From assembly GCA_040752275.1 (NCBI GenBank), contig JBFMFH010000002.1:62001-126000 (forward strand): DNA of 64,000 nt, in the 5' to 3' direction. Shown piece after piece: positions 41,606 through 50,851 of this stretch. The position numbers were made by a program, and so were the translations under genes. Numbering within the stretch: the first letter of the stretch is position 1; the number at the start of each line of letters is the position of its first letter. The DNA is from JBFMFH01 sp040752275 (GTDB taxonomy: Bacteria; Acidobacteriota; Vicinamibacteria; Vicinamibacterales; JAKQTR01). Below the pieces are notes generated by a model that saw only the letters and a list, made by a program, of their open reading frames with translations, was not told the DNA's origin and ran no database searches.

Positions 41606-43920
41606 CGGAGCTGGTGATCGACCTCGTCGAAGTACCCGCGGTCCACGAGGACCTCACGGGGCTTCCCGGCCATCTGGGCAGAGACGAGACCCTCCGCCTC
41701 CATCATGTCCACCAGGCGCGCCGCCCGGCTGAAGCCGATGCGCAGTCGGCGCTGCAGGTACGAGATCGAGGCTTGGCCGCTCGACACGACGATGCGGGCG
41801 GCCTCGTCGTACAGATCGTCCTTCTCGAACTCGATGGCATCCGGGCTCTTGTCGTCCGCGGTGATCGATTCGTCGTAGACCGGCTTGCCCTGCTTGCGCA
41901 AGAACGCAGCCAAGCGCGCGGTCTCTTGCTCGGAGATGTAGGGGCCGTGCAGGCGGATCAGCCGCGAGGAGGCGGGCGGCAGGAAGAGCATGTCGCCACG
42001 CCCCAGCAGCTGTTCGGCGCCATTGCCGTCGAGGATGGTCCGCGAGTCGATCTTCGACGATACGCGGAACGAGATTCGGGCGGGCAAATTCGCCTTGATG
42101 AGCCCCGTGATGACGTCGACCGATGGCCGCTGGGTCGCCAGGAGGAGGTGGATCCCCACGGCCCGGGCCATCTGGGCGAGCCGCGCGATCGATTCTTCGA
42201 CCTCACTGCTCGCAACCATCATGAGGTCGGCCAGCTCGTCGATGACGACGAGGATCAGCGGCAAGGGCCTTGGCGCATCGCCGTTGCCAGCGCCGGTGCT
42301 CTGGAGCATCCCGTGCCTGGCGTTGCGATTGTACTGCTCGATGTTCCGGACGCCTTCGGCGGCCAGCGTCTTGTAGCGGTCCTCCATTTCCTTCACCGCC
42401 CAACAGAGCGCGTTCGATGCCTGCTTCGGGTCCACGACCACCGGGGTGAGCAGGTGGGGAATGTCCTCGTACATTCCGAGCTCGAGGCGCTTCGGATCGA
42501 TCAGGATCAGACGCACGTCTTCCGGCGTGGCGCGGTAGAGCACGCTCGTCAGCATCGCATTGAGGGCGACCGACTTGCCCGTGCCCGTCGCCCCGGCGAT
42601 GAGCAGGTGAGGCATGGCCGCCAGATCGCCCATGAACGGCTCGTTGTGGATGGTCTTTCCCAGCGCCAGGGTGAGCTTCGAGGCACTTCGCGCGTAGGCC
42701 TCCGACTCAAGGAGCTCACGCAGCGAGATCTGCTCGCGGTACTGGTTGGGAATCTGGATGCCGACCGTCGACTTGCCGGGAATCCGTTCGATCAAGACCG
42801 ACTCGGCGCGCATCGCGAGCGACAGGTCGTCGGCGAGGCTGGTGACCTTGCTGTACTTGACGCCGGCGTTCGGCTTGAACTCGAACGTCGTGACGACTGG
42901 GCCGGGGTGAATCTGCACGACCGCGCCGGCCACCGAGAACTCCGCGCACTTCTCGGCGAGCACCTGCGCGGATTCCATGAGCTCACGCTCGTCGATCTTG
43001 CGCTCGCTGCGCGGCGGGTCGAGCAAAGACGTCGGCGGCGCCGCAAACCCACTCCGCCGGCGCTCGGCCGGGCTGCGCAGCCCGGGAACTGACGCGCCTG
43101 CCGGGGGCGTCGGCGGCGCCGTGACGCGGATGGGTGACGTGCGGCCGGGTTGAGCGACCCCGGCGTTCTTGACCGCGGGGCGGGCCTTGCCGTCTGCCGC
43201 GACAGACTCCGAGGTGTCAGCACGCCGGGCCGCCGGACTCGAGGCAGACTCGCCCCCCGGGAGCGGGGCGCCCTTTCGGGCACGGCGCTCCAGCACGTCC
43301 TGACGCCTCCGGTCCCGGCGCCGCTCCGTCCGCCACTTCCGGAGGCGGGCCGTGGTCCCGCCGCCGAGCGAACGAGCCCGCCGCACCGCCCCCGCGAAGG
43401 CCCGTCCGAACGAGAACTGGGTGGCGAGGATCACGCTGAGGAACAGGAGGGCCAGGATGACGATGAGCGCGCCGGTCTGGTTGAACGACGCGGACAGCGC
43501 CCCGGCCAGCTGATCGCCGACCCAGCCCCCGGCGTCAAAGGCTCTGCCGGCGGCCCTGGCGGGCGGCAGCGCGAGCCCGAAGAAGGCGCTGGCACATCCG
43601 ATGAGCAGGGTCACGCCAACGAGCTTCGTATAGACAGCCTCGATCTTCCGGCACCAGAACGCATACCACCCGAGGGCGCCGGCCAGCGCCGGTACGATGT
43701 AGGCGGCGTAGCCCACCAACTGGAACGACAGTTCCGCCAGAAAGGCGCCGACCCGGCCGGCCAGATTGACGGCGGGACGGGGGGCTCCGGACTTGAAGAA
43801 CCACGCCGGGTCGCTGGGCTCGTAGGTCGAGAGCGCAATCAGCCAGATCACCGTCGCCGCAAAGAACAGCACGCCGACCAGCTCACTGACTCTGCGCGAA
43901 AGCGCGGAGGTGCCGGACAC
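41602..43920 (-). CDS. ftsK: DNA translocase FtsK/SpoIIIE
   Basis: 772 aa. Four N-terminal transmembrane helices (about 12-30, 58-80, 92-115, 145-170), a variable charged linker (190-300), then the RecA-like motor with Walker A IAGATGTGKSVALN (about 442-455) and Walker B LILVVIDELADLMM. The gamma winged helix (about 705-768: SISYLQRRLRIGFSRAARLVDMMEAEGLV) recognises KOPS-type orienting sequences. It pumps chromosomal DNA at the septum and activates XerCD. Starts at GTG 43920, four bases after the rnj stop. Confidence 0.95.
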   Translation of the reverse strand: MSGTSALSRRVSELVGVLFFAATVIWLIALSTYEPSDPAWFFKSGAPRPAVNLAGRVGAFLAELSFQLVGYAAYIVPALAGALGWYAFWCRKIEAVYTKLVGVTLLIGCASAFFGLALPPARAAGRAFDAGGWVGDQLAGALSASFNQTGALIVILALLFLSVILATQFSFGRAFAGAVRRARSLGGGTTARLRKWRTERRRDRRRQDVLERRARKGAPLPGGESASSPAARRADTSESVAADGKARPAVKNAGVAQPGRTSPIRVTAPPTPPAGASVPGLRSPAERRRSGFAAPPTSLLDPPRSERKIDERELMESAQVLAEKCAEFSVAGAVVQIHPGPVVTTFEFKPNAGVKYSKVTSLADDLSLAMRAESVLIERIPGKSTVGIQIPNQYREQISLRELLESEAYARSASKLTLALGKTIHNEPFMGDLAAMPHLLIAGATGTGKSVALNAMLTSVLYRATPEDVRLILIDPKRLELGMYEDIPHLLTPVVVDPKQASNALCWAVKEMEDRYKTLAAEGVRNIEQYNRNARHGMLQSTGAGNGDAPRPLPLILVVIDELADLMMVASSEVEESIARLAQMARAVGIHLLLATQRPSVDVITGLIKANLPARISFRVSSKIDSRTILDGNGAEQLLGRGDMLFLPPASSRLIRLHGPYISEQETARLAAFLRKQGKPVYDESITADDKSPDAIEFEKDDLYDEAARIVVSSGQASISYLQRRLRIGFSRAARLVDMMEAEGLVSAQMAGKPREVLVDRGYFDEVDHQLR

Positions 43921-43924
43921 CGAA

Positions 43925-45622
43925 TCAGATCTCCATGATGACCGGAAGCACGAGGGGCCGCTGGCCCAGTCGCTTCCGGAAGAATCGCCGCAGCTCGACG
44001 CTGAGCTTGTCCTTGATGATGCCGTAGTCGGTACGCTCTTCGTGGCTGGCCGACTCGAGTACTTCCGCGATCAGCCGCGCGGCCTCCTGAAGCGGTCCGT
44101 CGGTTCCCAGCCCGCCTGCAAGGCCCCGCGTGATCAGGTCGGGAACGCCTTCGATACTGCCCGTCTGCTTGTTGATGGCGAGCACCGGCACGACCAGCCC
44201 GTCCTCCGCCAGGTGCCGCCGGTCACGCAGGATCTCGCCGCCCAGCCCGCTCGACGAGGCTCCGTCGATGAAGACACGGCCCGCCGGGACCTTGCCCGCG
44301 ACCACACCCGCATCCCGATCGAAGTGGAGCACATCGCCGTTCTCCGCAACCAGGACGCTGACGCGGTACGGGAGATGACGTGTCAGCCGCTCGCCCACCC
44401 GCGCGTAGCGGGCCCGCTGGCGGAAGGCCCCGTGGATCGGAATGAAGCACCGGGGCCTGATGAGGGAGAGCATCAGCTTCAACTCCTCCTCGCTCCCGTG
44501 CCCGGACACGTGGACGTGCTTGATGTCCTCGTTGACGATGTCGGCGCTGCGGCGGCTGATGTGGTTGATCACCCGGTCGATGGAGCGCTCGTTCCCGGGA
44601 ATCGCCCGCGCCGAGAACACCACCACATCATCCGGCTGCAGCGACACATGCTTGTGCTCGTTGATGGCAATCCGCGAGAGCGCCGAGAGCGGCTCACCCT
44701 GGCTGCCCGTGACCAGGCAGAGAACCGACGCTGGCGGCAGGTTCTTCACCTCGGAGTCGCGGATGGCCATTCCCGAGGGAACGGTCAGGTAGCCCAGCCG
44801 CTGGGCAATCTGCGAGGTTTCGATCATGCCCCGGCCGACGAACGCCACCCGCCGCTCGAACTGCTCGGCGAGATTGACCAGCAGCTGAAGCCGGTAGATG
44901 CTCGTGGCGAACGACGTGACGACGATCTTGCCGCGCGTGCTGGAGAAGACCTCCTCGAACGCCTCGACCACGTCCAGCTCTGACCCGGAAAAGCCGGGCC
45001 GCTCGATGTTCGTACTGTCCGAGAAGAGCGCCAGCACGCCCTCGGACCCGAGTTCGGCGAAGCGGTGGAAATCGAAGTGCTCGCCGTCCAGGGGCGTCTG
45101 GTCGATCTTGAAATCACCCGTGTGCACGATCGTCCCCACAGGCGTCCGCAACGCAATCGCGATACCGTCCGGCATGCTGTGCGTGACCCGGATGAACTCG
45201 GCCGTGAAGTCGCCGATCGGGAGGCGGTCCCGGGGATGCACCGGCTTGAGCCGGTCGCCCACGTCAATGCCGTGCTCGGCGAGCTTGGGCTCGAGCACGG
45301 CCAGCGTCAGCGGCGTGCCGAGGATGGGCCCATCGATGCAGTCCAGCACGTGCGGGACGGCCCCGATGTGATCCTCGTGGCCGTGCGTCAAGAGCAGCGC
45401 CCGGTGCTTGGCCCGGTGCTGCCTGAGGTAGGTCAGGTCGGGGATGACCAGATCGACACCGAGAAGCTCCGGCTCGGGGAACATCGCGCCGGCGTCCACG
45501 ACAAGGAGCGTATCGCCCCACGACACGGCCATCATGTTGAGGCCAAACTCCCCCAGACCGCCGAGCGGGACGACTTCGAGGGGGGGCGTTGGCGATGACG
45601 GGGCACCCGGCTGACCGGACAT
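43925..45622 (-). CDS. rnj: Ribonuclease J
   Basis: About 565 aa from ATG 45622; GGAGGAGG lies upstream. Beta-lactamase fold with the metal motif THGHEDHIGA (H80-x-H82-x-D84-H85), then HTGDFKID, the beta-CASP motifs SDSTN, TSFATSIYRLQ, and VHVSGHGSEEEL with the beta-CASP His. It is a 5'-3' exonuclease and endonuclease in mRNA decay and rRNA maturation. A 247-base intergenic region separates it from rsmA and contains TATAGT (45869-45874) near the rsmA stop, a possible -10 with no good -35. First of rnj-ftsK-amiC. Confidence 0.94.
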   Translation of the reverse strand: MSGQPGAPSSPTPPLEVVPLGGLGEFGLNMMAVSWGDTLLVVDAGAMFPEPELLGVDLVIPDLTYLRQHRAKHRALLLTHGHEDHIGAVPHVLDCIDGPILGTPLTLAVLEPKLAEHGIDVGDRLKPVHPRDRLPIGDFTAEFIRVTHSMPDGIAIALRTPVGTIVHTGDFKIDQTPLDGEHFDFHRFAELGSEGVLALFSDSTNIERPGFSGSELDVVEAFEEVFSSTRGKIVVTSFATSIYRLQLLVNLAEQFERRVAFVGRGMIETSQIAQRLGYLTVPSGMAIRDSEVKNLPPASVLCLVTGSQGEPLSALSRIAINEHKHVSLQPDDVVVFSARAIPGNERSIDRVINHISRRSADIVNEDIKHVHVSGHGSEEELKLMLSLIRPRCFIPIHGAFRQRARYARVGERLTRHLPYRVSVLVAENGDVLHFDRDAGVVAGKVPAGRVFIDGASSSGLGGEILRDRRHLAEDGLVVPVLAINKQTGSIEGVPDLITRGLAGGLGTDGPLQEAARLIAEVLESASHEERTDYGIIKDKLSVELRRFFRKRLGQRPLVLPVIMEI

Positions 45623-45869
45623 CGAGTCTACCTGCCTCCTCCTTGTGAGCGGCCGGTTCGGGAGGCCCTGCCTGCACGGCCTCTCCGCGCGCTCCTGACG
45701 ATCGGCACTGCACGGTACAAGTGGTATGTCGGCCGGAGGTGCTCGGGAGTGCACACTCCTGCCTCGGATTGCCGCGGGACGGCTACCCGTACACCACCCG
45801 ACCGCACCCGTCGGGCCGCTGGGAAGGCCGGATGTTCAGGGCGGGATCAGGTCAGTTCTGCCAGCCAGA

Positions 45870-46688
45870 CTATACCACAGACGGTTCCGTCGCCGAAGCC
45901 AGGACGTCCGCAACCCTCGCCAGTTCCGGGAGATCCAGCGTCTCGGGCCGCCGCGACCCGTCCACGCCCGCCTCGTCCAGTACCTGCCGGGCATCCAGTC
46001 CGCGGGCCCGGGCCAGGGACTTGAGGGCGTTGGCCGTCGTCTTGCGACGCTGGGCGAACAGCGAGCGAACGACCCCGTCGAATTCCGCTCGGCTGATCAG
46101 GGGAACCGCCGGCGGCCTGAACACCAGTCGGACCACGCCCGACCAGACCTCTGGGCGCGGCCGGAACGCCCCGGGCGGCAGCTGCATCAGCAGAGCTGCA
46201 TCGGCGTCCATCCTGGTGTGGATCGACAGCACTCCGTAGGTCCTGGATCCCGGCCCGGCCGCAAGGCGCTCGGCGACCTCACGCTGGAGCATCAGCGTGG
46301 CATCACTGAGCCCCCCGACGTCACGAGCCAGGGAGAGCAGGCGGAAGAGAATGGGCGACGAGATGGCATAGGGAAGGTTGCCCACAACGCGGAGCTTGTC
46401 ATGGGCGGAATCGGCCGGAAGAAACGCCGAGCGCTGAAGCCGCAGGAAGTTGCCTTCGACGACCCGCGCATGCGGCGGCAGCCGGGGGCGCAAGCGGGCC
46501 ACCAAGTCACGGTCGATCTCGACAGCAATCAGTGTGGACACGAGCGGAGCCAGCGCCAGCGTGAGCGCCCCGCGACCCGGACCGATCTCGAGCATCTGGT
46601 CGACGGCCTGCGGGGCGATGACCTCGACGAGCTTGTCGACCCAAGCCCGCTCCAAGAAGTGCTGGCCGAACCGTCTCCGCGCTCTCAC
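45870..46688 (-). CDS. rsmA: 16S rRNA (adenine-1518/1519-N6)-dimethyltransferase
   Basis: 272 aa. RRRFGQHFLERAWVDKLV is the family start; EIGPGRGALTLALA binds SAM; VVGNLPYAISSPILF holds the NLPY catalytic motif; the C-terminal RSLFAQRRKTTANALKSL is the rRNA-binding region. It dimethylates the two adenines of helix 45. Starts at GTG 46688 overlapping the stop of the zincin gene by four bases. Confidence 0.95.
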   Translation of the reverse strand: MRARRRFGQHFLERAWVDKLVEVIAPQAVDQMLEIGPGRGALTLALAPLVSTLIAVEIDRDLVARLRPRLPPHARVVEGNFLRLQRSAFLPADSAHDKLRVVGNLPYAISSPILFRLLSLARDVGGLSDATLMLQREVAERLAAGPGSRTYGVLSIHTRMDADAALLMQLPPGAFRPRPEVWSGVVRLVFRPPAVPLISRAEFDGVVRSLFAQRRKTTANALKSLARARGLDARQVLDEAGVDGSRRPETLDLPELARVADVLASATEPSVV

Positions 46689-47092
46689 GGCGTGTCCTCA
46701 TCGCCGCCCATCCGGCTGTTCCAATAGCGCTCTTCAATCTCCTGGATCTCATCTTCCGACAGGCCGAAATAGTGCCCGACCTCGTGGATCAACGTCTCCC
46801 CGATCGTGACGATGATCTCCTCGTCATCGTCGCAGGCATCTTCGATGGGGCCCTGGTAGAGCACGATCCGGTCTGGCAGGGCGTTGCCGAAGTCCCATGA
46901 CCGCTCAATCAGCGGAGTGCCCTGGTAGAGTCCGAAAAGCGTATCCGGCCGGTCGATTCCCATGTCCGCGAGCAACTCGTCGCTCGGTTCGTCTTCGACG
47001 ACGATCGAGAGGTTTCGCATCTCCCTGCGAAACCGATCGGGGATCGTTGTGACGGCCTCGGCGACAAGCCGGTCGAACTGCCTGCGCGTCAT
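46685..47092 (-). CDS. Zincin-like metallopeptidase family protein
   Basis: 135 aa. The minimal zincin motif H-E-x-x-H is HEVGH (103-107), followed by YFGLSEDEIQEIEERYW; the acidic stretch before it (ACDDDEEIIVTIGETLIHE) and GPIEDACDD are typical of the small PF06262-like family, whose substrates are unknown. It is wedged between nth and rsmA with four-base overlaps on both sides (ATGA, GTGA), so it is made together with DNA-repair and rRNA-modification enzymes. Start ATG 47092 rather than the longer open frame, since homology begins there. Confidence 0.85.
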   Translation of the reverse strand: MTRRQFDRLVAEAVTTIPDRFRREMRNLSIVVEDEPSDELLADMGIDRPDTLFGLYQGTPLIERSWDFGNALPDRIVLYQGPIEDACDDDEEIIVTIGETLIHEVGHYFGLSEDEIQEIEERYWNSRMGGDEDTP

Positions 47093-47808
47093 CGACGGGG
47101 TGCCCGGCGCCGGCCGGACTGAGTCCGACGCGTCCTCTTCGTGGTGCGGCCAGAGGTGGTCCGGGCCACCCTCGGCTGGAGGGTCGAGCGCCGGTGGTCG
47201 CAGACCTCCTTGGCGTGACAGTACTCGCACAGCGGCCTCGGACGGCAGACGCGCCTCCCGTGCAGGATGAGCGTGTCCGATGCCCGGGTCCACCAGGCCG
47301 GGGCAAGCGCGCCGGTCAGTTGCTGTTCGACGCGCTCGGGATCCTCGGAGGCGGCAATGCCCAGCCGATTGGCCACACGAAGGACGTGGCGGTCGACCGC
47401 CAGACCCGGCACACCGAGGGCGTGGCCGAGCACCACGTTGGCGGTCTTGCGCCCGACTCCAGGCAGGCGGATCAGTGACTCCATCGTTCGCGGCACGTCT
47501 CCACCGTGACGCTCGACCAGGGCGGTGGCCATCCCGATGAGGGCGCGGGTCTTCTGCCGGAAGAACCCTGTCGACTGCACGACGGCTTCGACGTCCGGCG
47601 ACGCGGCCTGGGCCAGGGACCTGGCATCCGGATAGCGCGCGAAGAGGGAGGGCGTGACCTGATTGACCCGTGCGTCGGTGGACTGGGCGGACAGAATCGT
47701 CGCGACGAGCAGCTCGAATGCGTTCGTATAGCGCAGTTCGGTGTCGGCATCGGGGTGTTGCCGGCCGAGAACTGCGAGCACGGCCTGGACCTCCGCGGCG
47801 CTCTTCAC
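47089..47808 (-). CDS. nth: Endonuclease III (DNA glycosylase/AP lyase)
   Basis: 239 aa. Helix-hairpin-helix LPGVGRKTANVVLG with catalytic Lys121, and Asp139 in VDRHVLRVANRLG. The [4Fe-4S] cluster ligands are Cys188, 194, 197 and 203, so the first spacing is five rather than the six of E. coli Nth. A basic tail rich in Arg/Thr/Ser (about 205-239) extends beyond the cluster. It removes oxidised pyrimidines and nicks the strand. GTG start. It lies in the lexA transcript, so repair may be damage-inducible. Confidence 0.94.
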   Translation of the reverse strand: MKSAAEVQAVLAVLGRQHPDADTELRYTNAFELLVATILSAQSTDARVNQVTPSLFARYPDARSLAQAASPDVEAVVQSTGFFRQKTRALIGMATALVERHGGDVPRTMESLIRLPGVGRKTANVVLGHALGVPGLAVDRHVLRVANRLGIAASEDPERVEQQLTGALAPAWWTRASDTLILHGRRVCRPRPLCEYCHAKEVCDHRRSTLQPRVARTTSGRTTKRTRRTQSGRRRAPRR

Positions 47809-47819
47809 GGCGTCACCCG

Positions 47820-48137
47820 TCAGTGCACCGGACCCTTGTTCCAGCCGATGCCTGGCTGCGGCTCCGAGAACGACCGGTACTGCTCCTGCAGCGCAGAGAT
47901 CAGGCTCGGCAGGATCTGCACCGGCACGACCACGCGGGCGCGCACGGGTGCGCGCACGATGTGCTCCTGCTGGGCATGCGCGATGTCCCGCTCGGAGAGC
48001 GGCATGACCTCACAGAACGTCAGCGTGAAGTCGAACGGTGTATGCGACACCGCGCAGAAGTTCGCGTAGATTCGCTGCTCGTTCTCGGGTTCCGCCGGAA
48101 CGATGGTGAAGTTGATCTGACGAGTCTCTTCGGGCAT
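47820..48137 (-). CDS. DUF3467 family protein
   Basis: 105 aa. RIYANFCAVSHTPFDFTLTFCE (split here as in the family: N-terminal YANF, then FDF-x-L-x-F) and VVVPVQILPSLISALQEQ match the DUF3467 pattern, a small beta-strand-plus-helix protein of unknown role. Transcribed between lexA (32 bases upstream) and nth (11 bases downstream). Nothing in the sequence shows an active site. Confidence 0.85.
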   Translation of the reverse strand: MPEETRQINFTIVPAEPENEQRIYANFCAVSHTPFDFTLTFCEVMPLSERDIAHAQQEHIVRAPVRARVVVPVQILPSLISALQEQYRSFSEPQPGIGWNKGPVH

Positions 48138-48169
48138 CGGATCCCTCTGGCGCGTCCGGAGGCGGCGCG

Positions 48170-48778
48170 TCAGTACTTCCGCATCACGCCGACGACCACG
48201 CCCTGGATCTGAACCAGGTCGGGCGCGATCAGAATCGGCTGGACAGCTGGGTTGGCCGGCTGCAGTCGTACGCGGCCGTCGTCCCGGTAGAACTTCTTGA
48301 GCGTGACCTCGCTGCCGCCGAGCAGCGCAATGACCATCTCGCCGTTCTCGGCGGTCTTGCGATCCTCGACGATGACGAAGTCACCGTCCCGGATCTGCTC
48401 GTCGATCATCGAATCGCCCCGGACCTTCAGGACGTAGGTGTCCCGCTTGCCCACGAGGCCTTCAGGCACGGCGATGCTCTCGTTCGACGCGATCGCCTCG
48501 ATCGGCACACCCGCCGCGACAAAACCGAGCAGCGGCAGCTCGACCGCCCGTCCGCCCCCGCGGGTGGGCATCAACTCGACCGAGCGGCTCCGGTTCCACG
48601 CGCGCCGGATGAATCCCTTCTCCTGCAAGTTCGTCAGGTGCTTGTGCACGGTGGCCAGCGACGAGAGGCTGAAGCGGCGGCCGATCTCCTCGAGGCTCGG
48701 GGCATAACCGTGCTGCTGGATGAACTCGGCGAGATAGTCGAGTATCTCCCGCTGGCGCTTCGTCAGTGGCAGGGCCAA
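48170..48778 (-). CDS. lexA: LexA repressor
   Basis: 202 aa. N-terminal winged helix (1-65, LTKRQREILDYLAEFIQQHGYAPSLEEIG split over helix 1-2), self-cleavage site Ala89-Gly90 in FVAAGVPI, nucleophile Ser123 in GDSMIDEQIRDGD and general-base Lys161 in EVTLKKF. RecA-stimulated self-cleavage would lift repression of SOS genes. The start is TTG 48778, placed eight bases after a strong GGAGGAGG. Heads the lexA-DUF3467-nth-zincin-rsmA transcript and probably represses it. The operator type of this lineage is not known. Confidence 0.95.
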   Translation of the reverse strand: MALPLTKRQREILDYLAEFIQQHGYAPSLEEIGRRFSLSSLATVHKHLTNLQEKGFIRRAWNRSRSVELMPTRGGGRAVELPLLGFVAAGVPIEAIASNESIAVPEGLVGKRDTYVLKVRGDSMIDEQIRDGDFVIVEDRKTAENGEMVIALLGGSEVTLKKFYRDDGRVRLQPANPAVQPILIAPDLVQIQGVVVGVMRKY

Positions 48779-48820
48779 GGTGTCATCCTCCTCCCGGGTC
48801 CGACGTTTCCACGCGCAACT

Positions 48821-48849
48821 ACTGTATGCAAAAGAAAGGCGAAGGTCAA
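48821..48849 (-). promoter_or_regulatory. lexA promoter and possible autoregulatory site
   Basis: On the minus strand TTGACC (48844-48849) and TACAGT (48821-48826) are exactly 17 bases apart, 42 bases before the TTG start. The -10 lies in TGCATACAGTA, which contains a half-match to an E. coli-like SOS box (CTGTAT on the other strand); it is too short to call a LexA operator. Confidence 0.55.
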
Positions 48850-49012
48850 CCCGGCGGATGTAAGATGCATCCGGGGTGTCACCTCCGCGCCCTGGCCCTG
48901 TCTAAACCCTTCAGGGGGCGAGCCCGGGACGCTGGCCGCGCCCGGACGACACGTCCGGGGAGGGGGCGCCGGCCCGGTCGGCCACCGCGCCCGCCCGCGA
49001 CAGGTGATGCGC

Positions 49013-49660
49013 ATGAACAGCCGCGCCGGAGAGTTGGTGGCGCACGGTCGACTCGGATGGACCATGACGGTTGTCGCACAGGACGCCGGCCTGCGGGCTG
49101 ACCGCACGGCCTTGGAGGCCCTCGACGATCGGGGCTTGGTCGAGACGTGCCTGGCAGGACGGACCGAAGCCTTCGACCTCATCGTCGAGCGCCACCGGCG
49201 CAACGTCTACCGGCTGTGCTACCGGTTCGCCGGGAGGCACGAAGATGCGGCCGATCTCACGCAGGATGTGTTCCTGCGTGCGTTCAAGGGGCTACGTTCC
49301 TTCCGGGGAGACGCGAGCCTCTCGACGTGGCTGTACCGCGTCGGCGTCAACGTCTGTCTGAACCGCGTGGCGGCGAAAGCTCCACCTCTCGATCCCCTCG
49401 ACACGGTTCCCCACCTGCCGGCTCAGGTGGATGACCCGTCGGCGAACCTCTTCAGGGCGGAGCGGGCGGCTCGCGTCAGAGCGGCGATAGGCCGGTTGCC
49501 GAGGAAGCAGCGGGCCACGCTGATCCTGCGCGTCTACCAGGAGCTGTCCAACCAGGAGATCGCTGACGTGCTGGGCACCACGGTGGGGGCGGTGAAAGCC
49601 AACGTGTTCCACAGTCTCGAGAACCTGAAGAAGATGCTGGCGAAGGAGGACGTGCGATGA
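49013..49660 (+). CDS. ECF-family RNA polymerase sigma factor
   Basis: About 215 aa. ATG 49013 is chosen because AGGTGAT (49002-49008), complementary to the 16S 3' end, is well placed; ATG 49064 would give a shorter, domain-tight protein. Region 2: LIVERHRRNVYRLCYRFAG, HEDAADLTQDVFLRAFKG, STWLYRVGVNVCLNRV; region 4: GRLPRKQRATLILRVYQELSNQEIADVLGTTVGAVKANVFHS (read in two parts). Its stop overlaps the anti-sigma ATG. Divergent from lexA with about 230 GC-rich bases between. Confidence 0.9.
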   Translation: MNSRAGELVAHGRLGWTMTVVAQDAGLRADRTALEALDDRGLVETCLAGRTEAFDLIVERHRRNVYRLCYRFAGRHEDAADLTQDVFLRAFKGLRSFRGDASLSTWLYRVGVNVCLNRVAAKAPPLDPLDTVPHLPAQVDDPSANLFRAERAARVRAAIGRLPRKQRATLILRVYQELSNQEIADVLGTTVGAVKANVFHSLENLKKMLAKEDVR

Positions 49661-50262
49661 CGTTGACGTCGCACCTGACAGAGACCGAGCTGGTCGAGTT
49701 GCTGGACGACCAGGCCGGCGACAGGGCGCGGGCGCACGCATCCGCGTGTCCGTCGTGTGGCGCGCGCGTCGAGGTACTGCGGCACACGTGGGCGCTCGTC
49801 GAGTCCGACGAGGCGGCCGAGCCATCGCCGCTCTTCTGGAGCCACTTGTCGTCTCGTGTGGCCGCAGCGATCCGATCCGAGGAGATCGACGCCCGCCGAT
49901 GGCACGCCTGGCGGTGGGTGTTGGCAGCGGCTCCGGCGTTGGCCGTCGTGCTCGCGATCGCGGTCCTGTGGCGGCCCGCACGAACCGGGCAGCCCATCCC
50001 CCGCGCCGAGGTCACGCCCGCGCCAGCGGCTGCGGAAGCCGACGTTGCGGCGGCCGGCATGCTTGCATTCAGCGACGACGCCGACACGACGTGGGAGCTC
50101 GTGGCGACCCTGTCGGATGGCCTTGCCGAGGAGAGCAGCGGCTCGCCGGTGTTCGAGCCGAGGCTCGGAGCCGCGGACCGCGCCCTGGCCCAGCTGAGTG
50201 CGGCTGAGCAGGAGGAATTGGCCAGACTGCTTGCGGGGGAGATGGGAGGCGGACCGTCGTGA
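49657..50262 (+). CDS. Anti-sigma factor with zinc-finger-like N-terminus
   Basis: 201 aa. A ZAS-like H27-x3-C31-x2-C34 (HASACPSC) in the cytoplasmic part, one transmembrane helix (about 88-106, WVLAAAPALAVVLAIAVLW) and an Ala/Glu-rich periplasmic region ending in SAAEQEELARLLAGEM. ATG overlaps the sigma stop and its own stop overlaps the Spy-like GTG, so three proteins are made as a unit. Expected to bind and silence the sigma factor. Confidence 0.85.
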   Translation: MTLTSHLTETELVELLDDQAGDRARAHASACPSCGARVEVLRHTWALVESDEAAEPSPLFWSHLSSRVAAAIRSEEIDARRWHAWRWVLAAAPALAVVLAIAVLWRPARTGQPIPRAEVTPAPAAAEADVAAAGMLAFSDDADTTWELVATLSDGLAEESSGSPVFEPRLGAADRALAQLSAAEQEELARLLAGEMGGGPS

Positions 50263-50804
50263 CCATGAACGAGAGAGGCAGGTGCATCGCCGCCGGGGCG
50301 GGCATGCTCGTGGCGGCCCTGGTGTGTGCGCTTCCATCTGGCGTGTTGGCCCAGCAGCCGGCGCCGGCGAACCAGGCGCGGCCGATGCCGCCAGGCGAGG
50401 TCCAGCGGCTCTTCGATGCTTACACCATCATCCAGGCTCAGCAGACGCTTGGCCTCAGCGACGAGACCTTTGCCGCGTTCCTCCCGCGCCTCCGCGAGCT
50501 GCAGCAGGTGAGACGCAAGTACGACCAGGCGAGGCAGCAACTGGTGACCCGCCTCGGCCGGCTGGCGGCCGCCGACCCGATCAATGAAGCGGAGATCCAG
50601 GTGGCGCTCAAGGCCCTGGCTGATCTAGACGACCAGCACGCCGCCGACATGAGGCGGTCGTACGGGGCCCTCGATGAAACGCTGGACCTTCGCCAGCGAG
50701 CCCGGTTCCGCGCGTTCGAGCAGCAGATAGAACGCCGGAAGTTCGACCTGATGCTGCGCGCCCGGCGCGGCGGGGCCCCGGGAGTGCCGCCCGCCAGCCG
50801 CTGA
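50259..50804 (+). CDS. Periplasmic Spy/CpxP-like protein
   Basis: 181 aa. Signal peptide (to about residue 31, SGVLA-Q), then a long helical protein: LFDAYTIIQAQQTLGLSDE, FLPRLRELQQVRRKYDQARQ, ALKALADLDDQHAADM and LDLRQRARFRAFEQQIERRK. The helical layout with L-x-L-x-x-x-Q and L-x-x-x-Q-R-x-x-F resembles Spy/CpxP/ZraP periplasmic sensors and chaperones. GTG 50259 overlaps the anti-sigma stop and has GGAGG nine bases upstream. It may sense envelope damage for the sigma/anti-sigma pair; similarity is structural rather than strict. Confidence 0.75.
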   Translation: MTMNERGRCIAAGAGMLVAALVCALPSGVLAQQPAPANQARPMPPGEVQRLFDAYTIIQAQQTLGLSDETFAAFLPRLRELQQVRRKYDQARQQLVTRLGRLAAADPINEAEIQVALKALADLDDQHAADMRRSYGALDETLDLRQRARFRAFEQQIERRKFDLMLRARRGGAPGVPPASR

Positions 50805-50851
50805 GGCGCAGCCGTCTCGACAGGGCGCGCGGCCAGGGTTAGACTCAGCAG

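Noticed and set aside
48815..48835. Canonical SOS box at the lexA promoter
   Set aside because: Only a CTGTAT half-match is visible; no full CTGT-N8-ACAG or GAAC-N4-GTTC palindrome.
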